Source: Methylocaldum szegediense | GTDB taxonomy: Bacteria > Pseudomonadota > Gammaproteobacteria > Methylococcales > Methylococcaceae | Reading direction: 5' to 3' | Assembly: GCF_949769195.1 (NCBI RefSeq) | Contig: NZ_OX458333.1 | Location: 2,666,001-2,730,000, forward strand | DNA: 64,000 nt | In this document: in pieces, positions 18,444 to 32,458 of the stretch | How the letters are laid out: each line of letters begins with the position of its first letter | How positions within the stretch are numbered: position 1 is the first letter of the stretch | Program-made: the position numbers and the translations under genes | Notes under the pieces: model-generated | What the model was told of the DNA's origin: nothing | Seen by the model: only the letters and a program-made list of their open reading frames with translations | The model's database searches: none

Positions 18444-18540
18444 CCGTAATATTTCACTTCGCAACGGGGATCAGACGCCATCTCCAGATTGAATCTCACC
18501 AATGCATGACTGTGTGCTCCGAACAACTTGAGCAGGAACA

Positions 18541-19503
18541 CTATGGATTTGAAGCAGCCAGATGCCGCGCCAACTTAACCCGGTCCTCTATGGAAACCGG
18601 TATTTCGGCCATACGTTCAACCTGACGCAACCGGGGAAGAATGCCGACCTTGTTAGCAAGTTGGATGCTCAAACCCGGTCTAGCATTGATTTCCAGCACC
18701 AATGGACCGAAATCTTTATCCAAAACGATATCGACTCCGATAAACCCGAGTCCGACCAAGTCGTGACAGCGCGCTGTCAGCCCAAGAATTTCGCTCCAGT
18801 ACGGAATTTCCAGCCCGGCGAGCTTCCCGCCCGTATCCGGATGCTGGTCGATGGGCGTGTCGCGCCAGACACCGGAAAACGTTCGACCGTTCGCCAAGTC
18901 TATCCCGACCCCGATGGCCCCCTGGTGAAGATTCGCCTTGCCGTCGGACAAGCGAGTCGGCAGACGCATCATAGCCAGGATCGGTACTCCTCGGAACACG
19001 ATCGTTCGAATGTCCGGAACTCCCTGATAGCTGATCGTTTCGAACATCGGATCAAATTTGACCCGATACTCGATCAGCGCCGAATCGGGCAAGCCGCCCA
19101 GACTGTACATGCCGCTCAAGATGTTGGAAATGTGGTGCCCGACCTCATCGGTGCTGACCAGAATACCGTTGGCCTTTCGATGCCGGCCGTTTTGGCGGCC
19201 GACGACGATCAGGATTCCCTCGCCTCCGCTGCCATGCGCCGGTTTTATGACGAAATCCTCGTACGGGCCGAGAATTTCCGGCAATTTCTCGATCTGGTGC
19301 TCAATTTCGACGATTCCGTACAAATTCGGAACGGCGATACCGGCGCTCAGGGCGAGCGCCTTGGTCTTGGATTTGTCGTCGACTAAGGGGAAATTTCGAC
19401 GAGGATTGTAGGGAAGTATGAAATCGGCATTGCGCTCGTTCATTCCCATAATCCCGAGGCTGCGCAGGCGCTCCCAGGGTAATCGAATTTTCCAGAATCC
19501 CAT
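18541..19503 (-). CDS. Alpha-L-glutamate ligase-like (RimK-type ATP-grasp) protein
   Basis: A 320-residue ATP-grasp enzyme. The ATP-binding parts are DFVIKPAHGSGGEGI near residue 85-100 and the metal-binding LVLEINARPGLSIQLAN near 270-285; DIRTIVFRGVPILAMMRLPT lies between. ATP-grasp ligases join a carboxylate to an amine through an acyl phosphate; RimK adds glutamates to ribosomal protein S6. This subgroup travels with the two upstream genes, a 7TM inactive transglutaminase and a retropepsin-like protease. Its substrate is not known to me. It lies 4 bp after the upstream gene, the last of the three. Confidence 0.88.
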   Translation of the reverse strand: MGFWKIRLPWERLRSLGIMGMNERNADFILPYNPRRNFPLVDDKSKTKALALSAGIAVPNLYGIVEIEHQIEKLPEILGPYEDFVIKPAHGSGGEGILIVVGRQNGRHRKANGILVSTDEVGHHISNILSGMYSLGGLPDSALIEYRVKFDPMFETISYQGVPDIRTIVFRGVPILAMMRLPTRLSDGKANLHQGAIGVGIDLANGRTFSGVWRDTPIDQHPDTGGKLAGLEIPYWSEILGLTARCHDLVGLGFIGVDIVLDKDFGPLVLEINARPGLSIQLANKVGILPRLRQVERMAEIPVSIEDRVKLARHLAASNP

Positions 19504-19507
19504 ATGC

Positions 19508-21037
19508 TTACCGTCTCAAAGCCGCCCTGAAACGCCATAATTCGGTCAGGCGATATCCGGTATAGCGCCCTAGCATCAAGGTCATAGCCAACACCACCAG
19601 GAGCATTTCCGGGAAGACGAAGACCAGATGTCCGAGCGTCTCGCTGCTCATGATGAGATAGGCGAGCGAGGCGACGAGAAGACTTCCGAATCCCTGCTTC
19701 AAGGCCTCGGCCGGCCCCGCCTCTTCCCAAACCAGAGACATCCTTTCTATCGTCATGGCCAAGATCACCATCGGGAACAGGGCGATCGAAAGACCGCGAT
19801 CTATGCCTAATTTATGACTGAACAAACTGATCGCCGCCATCAGCAAAATGACGATGATCAGCACCGAGGCCAAGCGCGGAACCAAGAGTAGCTTCAGGTA
19901 TTCGAGATAAAATCGAATGAGAAGTCCGGACGCCACGAGCACGCAGAAAAGCGTTACACCCCAGAGCAGTTCGGTCTCCCGGAAAGCGAGGGCGATCAGA
20001 ACAGGCATGAAGGTTCCGAATGTCTTGATCCCGATGACATTGCGCAGGAACACGATGAAAAACGCGCCTACCGGCACCAAAAGCAAGACGCGGTAGACGT
20101 TCTGCGTTTGCACCGGAAGGCTGAACAGCGAAAACTCCATGATGCGCGAGCCCATCTGCCGTGCCCGCTGCTCGGCTACCAGCGTCATATCCTGAGTGTG
20201 CTTTCGCACAGAGTATTCGACTTTGGCATGTTTGCCCCCCGAAACTTCGAGCACCGGAGAATCTCCCATGTGCCACACGATGGCTTCTTTGGGAAATCCG
20301 GCCTCCCCCGTTTCCGGGCCGAACGGTAGCCAACCGGCACCGTCGAAAACCTCCAGCCAAGGCGTCAAGGCGCCGTGGCTGATACCGTCCCTGAGAATTA
20401 GAACATGCGTCATGCGCGCAGGGATATTCGCCGCGGCCAGCAAGTTCACGATGCGGCGAACCCAGTCTTCGGAAACCTGAATGTTTTGCCTCAGCAAAAC
20501 GACGTTGGGGTCGGGCGTTGGTGCATTGAGACGCAGCAACAGCTCGCGGGCGAAAGTAACGGCATCGGCCGACTTGCTGCGCACCTCGTCGAGCACGGCC
20601 TGCGCCGCGGAACGCATCAACTCCGGAAATTCGGGTACCTGCACCTCGGGCGCCGAAGTGATGGTCGGCGGCGCTGCCGCCATCGGGTCACGCGCCAAAT
20701 TGATGCGGTAGTAAAGCACTTGATAGCCCTTAACCCGGCGTACCGCCCATTCGGCGAAACGCTGCGTCCCGTCATCTTCGGTCGTAAGACCATAGTTGCT
20801 GGACACGAAGTTTTCGTCGACGACCGTGTAGCCGACGGGAGAGCGAGGAATGGAGAAATGCACCTTCACCGGCGTATCCCTCTTCGCCTTGAATTCGATG
20901 CGCGCCTCTACGGTCCACACTTCCGCCTGCTCTGTAGGCAGCAAAGGCAAACCGAGTCGGGTTACCTTGTACCAACACAGCGAAACGCCGATGGTCACTA
21001 GGACCAACGCCAGCATCTTAACGTGCAGGTTCCGCAA
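19508..21037 (-). CDS. Inactive transglutaminase fused to a seven-helix membrane domain
   Basis: A 509-residue two-part protein. A helix at residues 7-23 anchors a periplasmic domain (about 35-310) with a transglutaminase-like core: VSEDWVRRIVNLLAAANIPARMTHV and LTPWLEVFDGAGWLPFGP align with the region that normally carries the catalytic Cys and His, and both are replaced here, so no catalysis is expected. From about residue 330 there are seven hydrophobic helices, beginning VYRVLLLVPVGAFFIVFL. It is the middle gene between the protease and the ATP-grasp ligase, suggesting that it binds a peptide or modified substrate in the periplasm. The role is inferred. Confidence 0.86.
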   Translation of the reverse strand: MRNLHVKMLALVLVTIGVSLCWYKVTRLGLPLLPTEQAEVWTVEARIEFKAKRDTPVKVHFSIPRSPVGYTVVDENFVSSNYGLTTEDDGTQRFAEWAVRRVKGYQVLYYRINLARDPMAAAPPTITSAPEVQVPEFPELMRSAAQAVLDEVRSKSADAVTFARELLLRLNAPTPDPNVVLLRQNIQVSEDWVRRIVNLLAAANIPARMTHVLILRDGISHGALTPWLEVFDGAGWLPFGPETGEAGFPKEAIVWHMGDSPVLEVSGGKHAKVEYSVRKHTQDMTLVAEQRARQMGSRIMEFSLFSLPVQTQNVYRVLLLVPVGAFFIVFLRNVIGIKTFGTFMPVLIALAFRETELLWGVTLFCVLVASGLLIRFYLEYLKLLLVPRLASVLIIVILLMAAISLFSHKLGIDRGLSIALFPMVILAMTIERMSLVWEEAGPAEALKQGFGSLLVASLAYLIMSSETLGHLVFVFPEMLLVVLAMTLMLGRYTGYRLTELWRFRAALRR

Positions 21038-21077
21038 GGATTAGTCCTACGTTCAGGGCGACGGTCGAACAGTATAG

Positions 21078-21617
21078 TTATTGTTTTTTCTCTCTGTCGG
21101 AAACGCCGGATACACAGGGGTCGCTATCCGCTTTATACAAAAAGGTATCTGCCGCGTCGACCAGAGCCACGTCTTTGAGGAAACTCCGACCAAGAAGCAC
21201 CGGATAATTGAAATTGCTCCGGTCCACCAGAGTGAACTCTGTTTCATAATCTCTGCCGTTCTTGCACAACTGCAAACTCACGACATCGCGCTTCGTCGCG
21301 CGCGACTTGCGCTCCTTGATGTACACTGTGCGGATTAAAGGACGTTCAACGATGATGGATTTTTCATCATCGCTTCCGGTCAGCGTGAAGCGCACCCACT
21401 CCTGCCCATTTTTTGTAAAGTGTTTGATATCGTCGGCATGAAGGGATGATGTTTTAGCCCCGGTATCCAGTTTCGCCGTCATGCGAACGTTCCAAGGCTT
21501 GAGAAACACGGACTCCAGCCATCCCATGATGGCTCTTTCCCGCACGGCGGGTTGTGCCTCTGCGCCGGAAACAGCAGCAGAAAGCGCCAGCAAGAGGACC
21601 AAGGTGCCGAATCGCAT
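21078..21617 (-). CDS. Retropepsin-like protease (annotated elsewhere as ATP-dependent zinc protease), exported
   Basis: A 179-residue protein with a cleavable signal peptide (residues 1-21, MRFGTLVLLLALSAAVSGAEA). The mature domain holds the aspartic-protease triad motif in AKLDTGAKTSSLHA, then RPLIRTVYIKERK and YPVLLGRSFLKDVALVD, the layout of the family PF05618 that is widely labelled a zinc protease although its fold looks like retropepsin. It is the first gene of the three-gene set with the inactive transglutaminase and the ATP-grasp protein. Likely periplasmic processing of the substrate made or recognised by the others. Confidence 0.88.
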   Translation of the reverse strand: MRFGTLVLLLALSAAVSGAEAQPAVRERAIMGWLESVFLKPWNVRMTAKLDTGAKTSSLHADDIKHFTKNGQEWVRFTLTGSDDEKSIIVERPLIRTVYIKERKSRATKRDVVSLQLCKNGRDYETEFTLVDRSNFNYPVLLGRSFLKDVALVDAADTFLYKADSDPCVSGVSDREKKQ

Positions 21618-21773
21618 CGTGAGGCTCTCAATCTTCGGAAATCATCTGAACGAATGGGAATCGACGAGCGGCGGAACTCGATCAACGACACAGGACTGGT
21701 GGCGTCTAATTCTCGCCTACCGTGTAACCGTGGCCCACCGGGAATACTCGTCACCTTTACTACGCGGGGAGGA

Positions 21774-21800
21774 CTTGCCGAAGCGTGCATCTTCGGCAAG
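21774..21800. repeat. Perfect 10-bp inverted repeat between cytochrome c4 and the protease genes
   Basis: CTTGCCGAAG (21774-21783) and CTTCGGCAAG (21791-21800) form a stem with a 7-base loop. Neither strand has a T tract after it. It lies about 50 bp beyond the cytochrome c4 stop and could mark a 3' end. Confidence 0.5.
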
Positions 21801-21852
21801 TGAAAGAAAAGAAAACGATTGCAAACGATCCAAGACCGGCGATTGAGCCGGA

Positions 21853-22467
21853 CTAGTCTTCGACGATGGTCAAGCCTTTTTTCTGACTTGCATAATAGGC
21901 AGCGATGTCTCTCATGTCTTCCTCCGACAGTCCCTCTGCGATTCCATTCATGATCGGATTTTTTCGGGCGCCGGACTTATAATCCTGCAAGGCTTTAATA
22001 AGATAGCTCTCGTATTGTCCAGCGAGACGCGGGAAATTCGGATCCGTCGTATTGCCATCTTCTCCGTGGCACGCCCCGCAGCTTTCGGATTTGCCCTGAC
22101 CGACCGAGGGATTTCCAGTCACAGGCAAAGCGGCGTTCATGGAGCGGAATCTTGACACATAAGCGGCGATGTCTTCGATATCCTGATCGGTCATGTTGGC
22201 AGCATTTCCGAGCATGCTGCCATGAGTGCGCTGTCCAGAGCGGTAAGCTTTCAACGCTGAGACGACATAATCGGCGTGCTGCCCACCAATGCGCGGCACG
22301 TGATAGCTGGGGTAGACGTTCGTGTAACCGGCTACGCCGTGACATCCCTCACAGGTGTAAAATTTCGTCCTTCCGGCTTCCGGGTCTCCCGCCGCATTGA
22401 CGCTCGGAACGATCAACGCGCCAAGCAAACCGGCAACCATCAGGCCAGACAAACTTATAGTTTTCAT
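21853..22467 (-). CDS. Diheme cytochrome c4
   Basis: A 204-residue periplasmic electron carrier with a signal peptide (about residues 1-25, ending VNA-AG). It has two class I cytochrome c domains, each with one heme site: Cys39-x-x-Cys42-His43 (CEGCH) and Cys130-x-x-Cys133-His134 (CGACH); distal methionines lie in GSMLGNAA and NPIMNGIAE. Cytochrome c4 passes electrons from bc1 to cbb3-type oxidases. It sits between the rpoBC terminators and the protease gene, as a separate unit. Confidence 0.94.
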   Translation of the reverse strand: MKTISLSGLMVAGLLGALIVPSVNAAGDPEAGRTKFYTCEGCHGVAGYTNVYPSYHVPRIGGQHADYVVSALKAYRSGQRTHGSMLGNAANMTDQDIEDIAAYVSRFRSMNAALPVTGNPSVGQGKSESCGACHGEDGNTTDPNFPRLAGQYESYLIKALQDYKSGARKNPIMNGIAEGLSEEDMRDIAAYYASQKKGLTIVED

Positions 22468-22544
22468 TAATTTTGCTCCACGAATCTATGGACTTATCAA
22501 ACTAGCGAAAAGGTGCCGCGATGGATTGCCCCCACCTAGACAGC

Positions 22545-22565
22545 AAAAACCCGGATTGAACCGGG
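22545..22565 (-). terminator. Second terminator beyond rpoC
   Basis: On the minus strand CCCGG (22561-22565 complement) pairs with CCGGG (22550-22554 complement) and is followed by TTTTT. It lies about 110 bp beyond the first rpoC terminator, before the cytochrome c4 gene. Confidence 0.6.
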
Positions 22566-22650
22566 CGCCATAAGTTGGAGGATTCCAAGAACCTCGAAAA
22601 TTAAGCGGATTATATTACCCATTAATCACTATTTGACAATTGTTGGATAC

Positions 22651-22686
22651 AAAAAGCGGCGAGTCGACACGACCGGCTCGCCGCTT
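22651..22686 (-). terminator. Rho-independent terminator of the rpoBC operon
   Basis: A perfect 10-bp stem on the minus strand, AAGCGGCGAG with CTCGCCGCTT, is followed by further T (TTTTT in all). It begins 15 bases past the rpoC stop. Confidence 0.92.
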
Positions 22687-22700
22687 CGAAGCATGTCTTA

Positions 22701-26906
<4,206 letters not shown>

Positions 26907-26974
26907 AGAGGTTCTCCTAAAGTCGGTTCTGCCAATCTGGACCGTCTGAAGGTCCGGATTCAGCCGCTAGCCTA

Positions 26975-29900
26975 TTAGTCCTGTTCCAACTCGATGTTGA
27001 TACCCAGGGAACGAATCTCTTTGATCAAGACGTTGAACGACTCGGGCATGGCCGCCTCCATGCGATGGTCACCATCGACAATGTTCTTATAGATCTTGGT
27101 GCGCCCGGTGACGTCGTCCGACTTGACCGTGAGCATCTCCTGGAGGGTATAAGCCGCGCCGTACGCTTCTAGCGCCCAGACTTCCATTTCTCCGAAGCGC
27201 TGGCCGCCAAACTGGGCCTTGCCGCCCAAAGGTTGCTGGGTAACCAGGCTATACGGGCCGGTGGAACGGGCGTGCATTTTGTCGTCGACCAAGTGGTTGA
27301 GCTTAAGCATGTACATATAGCCGACCGTGACGGGCCTATCGAAGACTTCGCCGGTACGTCCGTCGATCAACCAGGTCTGACCGCTTTCGGGGAGATCCGC
27401 GAGGCGCAGCATAGTCTTGATATCTTCCTCGCTGGCGCCATCGAAAACTGGTGTGGCCATGGGCACCCCTTCGCGGAGATTGGCTGCGAGTTCGAGAATC
27501 TCGCTGTCGGACAGCTCATCCAGGTCTTCTTTCTTACCGCTACAGTTATAAATCTCCTTCAAGAACTGACGGATTTCCTCGATCTTGGCCTTCGCATCCA
27601 GCATTTTGCCGATCTTCAGTCCCAAACCTTTGGCCGCCCAGCCTAGATGGGTCTCCAACACCTGGCCGACATTCATCCGGGAAGGCACGCCAAGCGGATT
27701 GAGCACGATGTCCACCGGGGTTCCATCCGCGAGATAAGGCATATCCTCAACCGGCACGATTTGGGATATGACGCCCTTGTTACCGTGACGCCCCGCCATC
27801 TTGTCGCCCGGCTGGATTCGACGCTTGACGGCCAGGTAGACCTTGACCATCTTCAAAACACCGGGCGGCAAATCGTCGCCCATCGCGATCTTCTTCTTTT
27901 TCTCTTCCAGCCGCTTGTTCATCTCTTCGCGCTGCTGAGCAATCTGCTCGGCGATGGCTTCGAGTTGAACGTTCAAGTCTTCATCTTGTAAGCGAATCTC
28001 AAGCCATTGGGACTGTTTCAATCCATCCAGGTACTCTCGGGTAATCACGTCTCCGGAGCGCAGTCTGTTCGGGCCCGATTCAGCCGTTTTTCCCAGCAGC
28101 ATCTGCTCCACACGCTGGTAAAAGTCCTTCTCGATGATCCGCAACTGGTCGTTCAGATCCTTCTTGACCCGCTCGATCTCCGCCTGCTCGATCTGCTTCG
28201 CCCTGTCGTCCTTTTTAACGCCGTCGCGGGTAAACACTTGAACGTCAATGACGGTGCCATCCATACCGGACGGTACACGCAAGGACGTGTCTTTTACGTC
28301 CGACGCTTTTTCTCCGAAAATAGCCCGAAGCAGTTTTTCCTCGGGGGTCAGCTGGGTCTCGCCTTTGGGTGTGACCTTGCCCACCAGGATATCGCCTGCC
28401 TTTACCTCGGCGCCGATATAGACGATCCCGGATTCGTCCAGCTTGGCCAGCGCGGCTTCGCCTACGTTGGGTATGTCAGCGGTAATTTCTTCAGGCCCGA
28501 GTTTGGTATCGCGAGCAACGCAGGTTTTTTCCTCGATGTGGATGGTCGTGAAACGATCGTCCTGTACCACCCGTTCCGAAATCAGAATAGAGTCCTCGAA
28601 GTTGTATCCGTTCCAGGGCATGAACGCGACAAGAAGGTTTTGACCCAAGGCTAGCTCGCCCATGTCAGTAGACGGTCCATCGGCGAGGATGTCGCCTTTC
28701 GCGACTCTGTCACCCAGCTTCACCAGCGGCTTTTGGTTGATGCACGTGTTCTGGTTCGAGCGCGTATATTTGGTCAGATTGTAGATATCCACACCCGGCA
28801 CGCCCGCTTCGGTCTCGTCGTCGTTCACGCGCACGACGATGCGGCTGGCATCGACGAATTCGACTGTCCCACCACGCTTAGCAATGACCGTCACCCCCGA
28901 ATCCCGAGCGACGATGCGCTCCATGCCTGTACCGACCAAGGGTTTCTCGGTCCGCAGTGTCGGTACGGCCTGGCGCTGCATGTTGGATCCCATCAATGCC
29001 CGGTTGGCGTCGTCGTGCTCCAGGAATGGAATCAACGATGCCGCGACCGACACGATCTGGCGTGACGACACGTCCATGTAATTGATTTGATCGGCCGACG
29101 CGAGGGTGAATTCATCTTTATGCCGGCAAGAAACCAAATCATCGACCAAGCGGCCGTTTTCATCGACTTTTGCGCTCGCCTGAGCGATGAAATATTTGCC
29201 CTCTTCGATGGCGGACAGATACTCGATCTCGTCGGTGACGACACCGTTGACTACCTTACGGTATGGAGTCTCGAGAAATCCGTATTCATTGGTGCGAGCG
29301 TAAACCGCCAATGAATTGATGAGGCCGATATTCGGTCCTTCCGGCGTTTCAATGGGGCAGACACGTCCATAGTGGGTTGTGTGAACGTCGCGCACCTCGA
29401 AACCCGCGCGCTCCCGAGCGAGGCCACCCGGCCCCAGGGCCGAAACCCTGCGCTTGTGGGTCACTTCGGACAATGGGTTGTTCTGATCCATGAACTGCGA
29501 CAACTGGCTCGAACCGAAGAACTCTTTGATAGATGCTGCAACAGGTTTCGCATTGATGATTTCCTGCGGCATCAGGTTCTCGGCGTCGGCCATAGACAGG
29601 CGCTCCTTGACCGCGCGCTCGACACGGACAAGCCCCAGCCGGAATTGATTTTCGACCATTTCCCCGACGGAGCGGACACGGCGGTTGCCCAAATGGTCGA
29701 TATCGTCGACCGTCCCAATGCCGTTTCGAATATTGATGAGTTCCTTAAGGACATCAATGATGTCTTCTTTGGTCAGCACGCCCGGTCCCGTGATCTCCGA
29801 GCGCCCGAGCCGGCGATTGAACTTCATCCTGCCAACCGGCGACAGGTCGTATCGATCGGGCGAGAAGAAAAGGTTATCGAACAGCGTCTGAGCAGCCTCT

Positions 29901-31051
29901 TTAGCGGGCGGCTCGCCGGGCCGCATCATGCGATAGATTTCCACCAACGCATCGAGCTGGGTCTCGGTTGTATCGATCCGCATGGCATTCGAAATATATG
30001 GCCCGCGGTCTAGATCGTTGATGTACAACGTATCGATGGCCTCGATACCGGCTGCAATGATACGGTTCAGAAGATCCTCCGTGATCTCGTCGTTCACCTT
30101 GGCCACCAACTCTCCTGTACTCGGAGCGATCACATTATGCGCGAGAATCTTGCCATAGAGGTAATCCCTCGGCACAGCCAGTTGCTTGAGCCCAGCTTTA
30201 TCCATCTGTCGAATGTGTCGAGCCGTGATTCTGTGCCCTTTCTCGACAATCGTCTGCCCATCAACTTTGATATCGAAGCTGGCGATATCGCCGCGCAGAC
30301 GCTCGGGAATCAGGTCAAGCAAAATCCCATGTTCGGTGAACGAAAAACGATTGGTTTCGAAAAACAGCTTGATGATCTCTTCGTTGTCGTAGCCGAGAGC
30401 CCGCAAGAGAACAGTAGCCGGCAACTTTCTCCGACGGTCTATTCGTACGTAAACGCAGTCTTTGTGATCGAACTCGAAGTCGAGCCAGGACCCCCGATAA
30501 GGGATGATCCGGGCGTTAAACAACAGCTTTCCGGACGAGTGGGTTTTACCGCGGTCGTGATCGAAAAACACACCCGGCGAACGATGCAATTGCGAGACAA
30601 TAACACGTTCCGTTCCGTTAATGATGAAAGTACCCGTCTCAGTCATGAGCGGAATTTCGCCCATGTAAATTTCCTGCTCTTTGATATCCTTCACGACCTT
30701 TGCGCTCGCCGGCGCGTCGCGGTCGTAGATCACCAATCGCACTAACACCCGCAAGGGTGCCGCGTAATTGGCACCGCGCTGCTGACATTCTTTGACATCG
30801 AACGTGGGCTCGCCCAGAGAGTAACTTACGTATTCTAAAACGGCATGCCCAGTATGGCTCTCGATCGGAAATACCGACTTTAACGCGGCATGCAACCCCT
30901 CGTCGACGCGTTTACTGGGAGGAACATCGGCCTGGAGAAATCTCTTGTATGAATCGACCTGTGTTGCTAAAAGATAGGGAACTTCAAGTACTTCACGACG
31001 CTTGCCAAAACTGTTACGAATGCGTTTTTTCTCGGTGAAAGAGTAGGCCAT
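26975..31051 (-). CDS. rpoB: DNA-directed RNA polymerase subunit beta
   Basis: A 1358-residue subunit of the transcription core. The rifampicin-binding cluster reads [17 protein letters not shown] then [13 protein letters not shown], so the residues usually mutated in resistance (Asp516, His526 and Ser531 by E. coli numbering) are wild type. The C-terminal [21 protein letters not shown] and the flap region are intact. It is separated from rplL by 265 bp containing a hairpin with a T run, probably a partial attenuator. Confidence 0.99.
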   Translation of the reverse strand: MAYSFTEKKRIRNSFGKRREVLEVPYLLATQVDSYKRFLQADVPPSKRVDEGLHAALKSVFPIESHTGHAVLEYVSYSLGEPTFDVKECQQRGANYAAPLRVLVRLVIYDRDAPASAKVVKDIKEQEIYMGEIPLMTETGTFIINGTERVIVSQLHRSPGVFFDHDRGKTHSSGKLLFNARIIPYRGSWLDFEFDHKDCVYVRIDRRRKLPATVLLRALGYDNEEIIKLFFETNRFSFTEHGILLDLIPERLRGDIASFDIKVDGQTIVEKGHRITARHIRQMDKAGLKQLAVPRDYLYGKILAHNVIAPSTGELVAKVNDEITEDLLNRIIAAGIEAIDTLYINDLDRGPYISNAMRIDTTETQLDALVEIYRMMRPGEPPAKEAAQTLFDNLFFSPDRYDLSPVGRMKFNRRLGRSEITGPGVLTKEDIIDVLKELINIRNGIGTVDDIDHLGNRRVRSVGEMVENQFRLGLVRVERAVKERLSMADAENLMPQEIINAKPVAASIKEFFGSSQLSQFMDQNNPLSEVTHKRRVSALGPGGLARERAGFEVRDVHTTHYGRVCPIETPEGPNIGLINSLAVYARTNEYGFLETPYRKVVNGVVTDEIEYLSAIEEGKYFIAQASAKVDENGRLVDDLVSCRHKDEFTLASADQINYMDVSSRQIVSVAASLIPFLEHDDANRALMGSNMQRQAVPTLRTEKPLVGTGMERIVARDSGVTVIAKRGGTVEFVDASRIVVRVNDDETEAGVPGVDIYNLTKYTRSNQNTCINQKPLVKLGDRVAKGDILADGPSTDMGELALGQNLLVAFMPWNGYNFEDSILISERVVQDDRFTTIHIEEKTCVARDTKLGPEEITADIPNVGEAALAKLDESGIVYIGAEVKAGDILVGKVTPKGETQLTPEEKLLRAIFGEKASDVKDTSLRVPSGMDGTVIDVQVFTRDGVKKDDRAKQIEQAEIERVKKDLNDQLRIIEKDFYQRVEQMLLGKTAESGPNRLRSGDVITREYLDGLKQSQWLEIRLQDEDLNVQLEAIAEQIAQQREEMNKRLEEKKKKIAMGDDLPPGVLKMVKVYLAVKRRIQPGDKMAGRHGNKGVISQIVPVEDMPYLADGTPVDIVLNPLGVPSRMNVGQVLETHLGWAAKGLGLKIGKMLDAKAKIEEIRQFLKEIYNCSGKKEDLDELSDSEILELAANLREGVPMATPVFDGASEEDIKTMLRLADLPESGQTWLIDGRTGEVFDRPVTVGYMYMLKLNHLVDDKMHARSTGPYSLVTQQPLGGKAQFGGQRFGEMEVWALEAYGAAYTLQEMLTVKSDDVTGRTKIYKNIVDGDHRMEAAMPESFNVLIKEIRSLGINIELEQD

Positions 31052-31200
31052 AGTGGTTCCTTACCTTAAGTATTCAAACGAAATAACCACAATCTCTAAG
31101 AGGGATTAGAAGACTCGGATGACCACTTGCAGATTAAAATTAGACATAGGACGGTAGAAGTAATTCGGCCAGCGACTTGGTTGCACTGTAAGCCTCAACT

Positions 31201-31221
31201 GCTCGCCGCCCGGGGGCGAGC
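31201..31221. repeat. Hairpin in the rplL-rpoB spacer
   Basis: GCTCGCC (31201-31207) and GGCGAGC (31215-31221) form a perfect 7-bp stem with a 7-base loop. By position it could be a processing site like the RNase III site between these genes in E. coli, but that is only analogy. Confidence 0.45.
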
Positions 31222-31252
31222 TACACTTTTACAATAGATCGTTGCAAGCGCC

Positions 31253-31280
31253 AAAAGGCCGGCAGCCAAAAGCTGCCAGC
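31253..31280 (-). terminator. rplL-rpoB attenuator
   Basis: Minus strand: GGCTGGCAGC, loop TTTTG, GCTGCCGGCC, then TTTT. The 10-bp stem has one G-T pair. It starts about 40 bases past the rplL stop, where E. coli has the partial terminator that lowers rpoBC expression relative to ribosomal proteins. Confidence 0.75.
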
Positions 31281-31316
31281 CTCAAAGGGATCGACTTGGT
31301 TCAGGCCACGCAACAA

Positions 31317-31694
31317 TTATTTAATTTCAACTGCTGCGCCGGCTTCGACCAACTGTTTCTTGATATCTTCGGCTTCTTGCTTACTGACTCCCTCCTTGAC
31401 GGTCGATGGAACACCTTCCACAAGGTCTTTGGCTTCTTTCAAGCCCAAACCGGTGATAGCACGGATCACTTTGATCACGTTCACCTTGTTATCGCCGAAG
31501 CTCGTCATAACGACGTCGAATTCGGTCTTTTCTTCGGCCGCCGGTGCCGCCGCTGCTGCTGCCGGTGCAGCCACGGCTACCGCAGCCGCCGCCGACACGC
31601 CGAATTTTTCTTCCATGGCGGAAATCAGATCCACCACCTCCATCACCGTCATATTGGCAATGGTTTCCAAAATATCTTCTTTAGATACAGCCAT
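31317..31694 (-). CDS. rplL: 50S ribosomal protein L7/L12
   Basis: A 125-residue stalk protein. The N-terminal dimerisation part (residues 1-33), an Ala-rich hinge near 37-52, and the C-terminal factor-binding domain ([36 protein letters not shown]) are all typical. I start at the ATG at 31694; the frame is open far upstream but that part overlaps rplJ. It follows rplJ by 29 bp. Confidence 0.98.
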   Translation of the reverse strand: MAVSKEDILETIANMTVMEVVDLISAMEEKFGVSAAAAVAVAAPAAAAAAPAAEEKTEFDVVMTSFGDNKVNVIKVIRAITGLGLKEAKDLVEGVPSTVKEGVSKQEAEDIKKQLVEAGAAVEIK

Positions 31695-31723
31695 CGAAAT
31701 ACTCCAAAAGTAAAGCTTGTTGC

Positions 31724-32251
31724 TTATGCTGCCTGCTTTTGATCGCGTATTGCCGCCACCGTCCGTACCAGCTTTGCGTGAGGCTCCGCTAGAGTTCTCA
31801 CGAACTTCTCGATCGGCGCTTTCATCACGCCCATCAACATAGCCAAAGCTTGTTCTTTCGTCGGGAGCTTGGCTAACCGATCGATCTCCGATGCGCCGTA
31901 AAGTTTTCCCCCTACAGCAACCAGCTTTACAACAAGCTTCTCGTGCTGCTTCGAGAAATCCTGAACAACGCGCGCAGCCGACCCTGGATCTTCCATGGAA
32001 AAAGCCAGGATCAACGGGCCGACCAGACCATCCTTCATGCAAGCAAACTCGGTGCCTTCAATGGCCCTACGGGCCAGGGTATTCTTGATCACCCTTAGAT
32101 AAACACCGGATTCACGCGCAACTTTGCGAAGGTCAGTCAATTCAGAAACGGTTAACCCACGATACTCTGCAGCCACTGCAGAGTGAGCTCGAGCGGCAAC
32201 AGCAGCGACTTCTGCGACGACGGCTTTCTTGTCATCGAGTCTTAGCGCCAC
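31724..32251 (-). CDS. rplJ: 50S ribosomal protein L10
   Basis: A 175-residue protein that anchors L7/L12 dimers to the ribosome and represses its own message. Family sequence is visible in [31 protein letters not shown] and in the tail [13 protein letters not shown]. The start codon is GTG at 32251, eight bases after GGAGGT. The 207-bp leader before it probably binds L10. Confidence 0.98.
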   Translation of the reverse strand: MALRLDDKKAVVAEVAAVAARAHSAVAAEYRGLTVSELTDLRKVARESGVYLRVIKNTLARRAIEGTEFACMKDGLVGPLILAFSMEDPGSAARVVQDFSKQHEKLVVKLVAVGGKLYGASEIDRLAKLPTKEQALAMLMGVMKAPIEKFVRTLAEPHAKLVRTVAAIRDQKQAA

Positions 32252-32458
32252 TTAAATACCTCCGGTAGAAGTCTGAACAGTTGGGAACCATTCAGAGCCA
32301 ACAAAACATCCTGTTTCAGGACGTCCCAAAAAACGGCTCCTTTCACCGATAACGGCTTCAGTACACCGTCTGCGCGGGCTTTGTCGATTAAGCGCACAAG
32401 GCGCACCCGCGGTCTTTGACGGTTACCGGCAGTACCGGCAACCCAAAGTCTGTTTCAA
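32252..32458 (-). promoter_or_regulatory. Candidate L10 leader (autoregulatory mRNA region)
   Basis: A 207-base untranslated stretch between rplA and rplJ, at the site where L10-L12 represses its operon in other bacteria. One visible element is a 9-bp stem (GGTTGCCGG with CCGGTAACC on the minus strand, at 32421-32443, one G-T pair). I have not identified the kink-turn itself. Confidence 0.5.

Noticed and set aside
31695-32042. N-terminal extension of rplL into rplJ
   Set aside because: It overlaps rplJ in another frame and L7/L12 has a fixed length near 125 residues.
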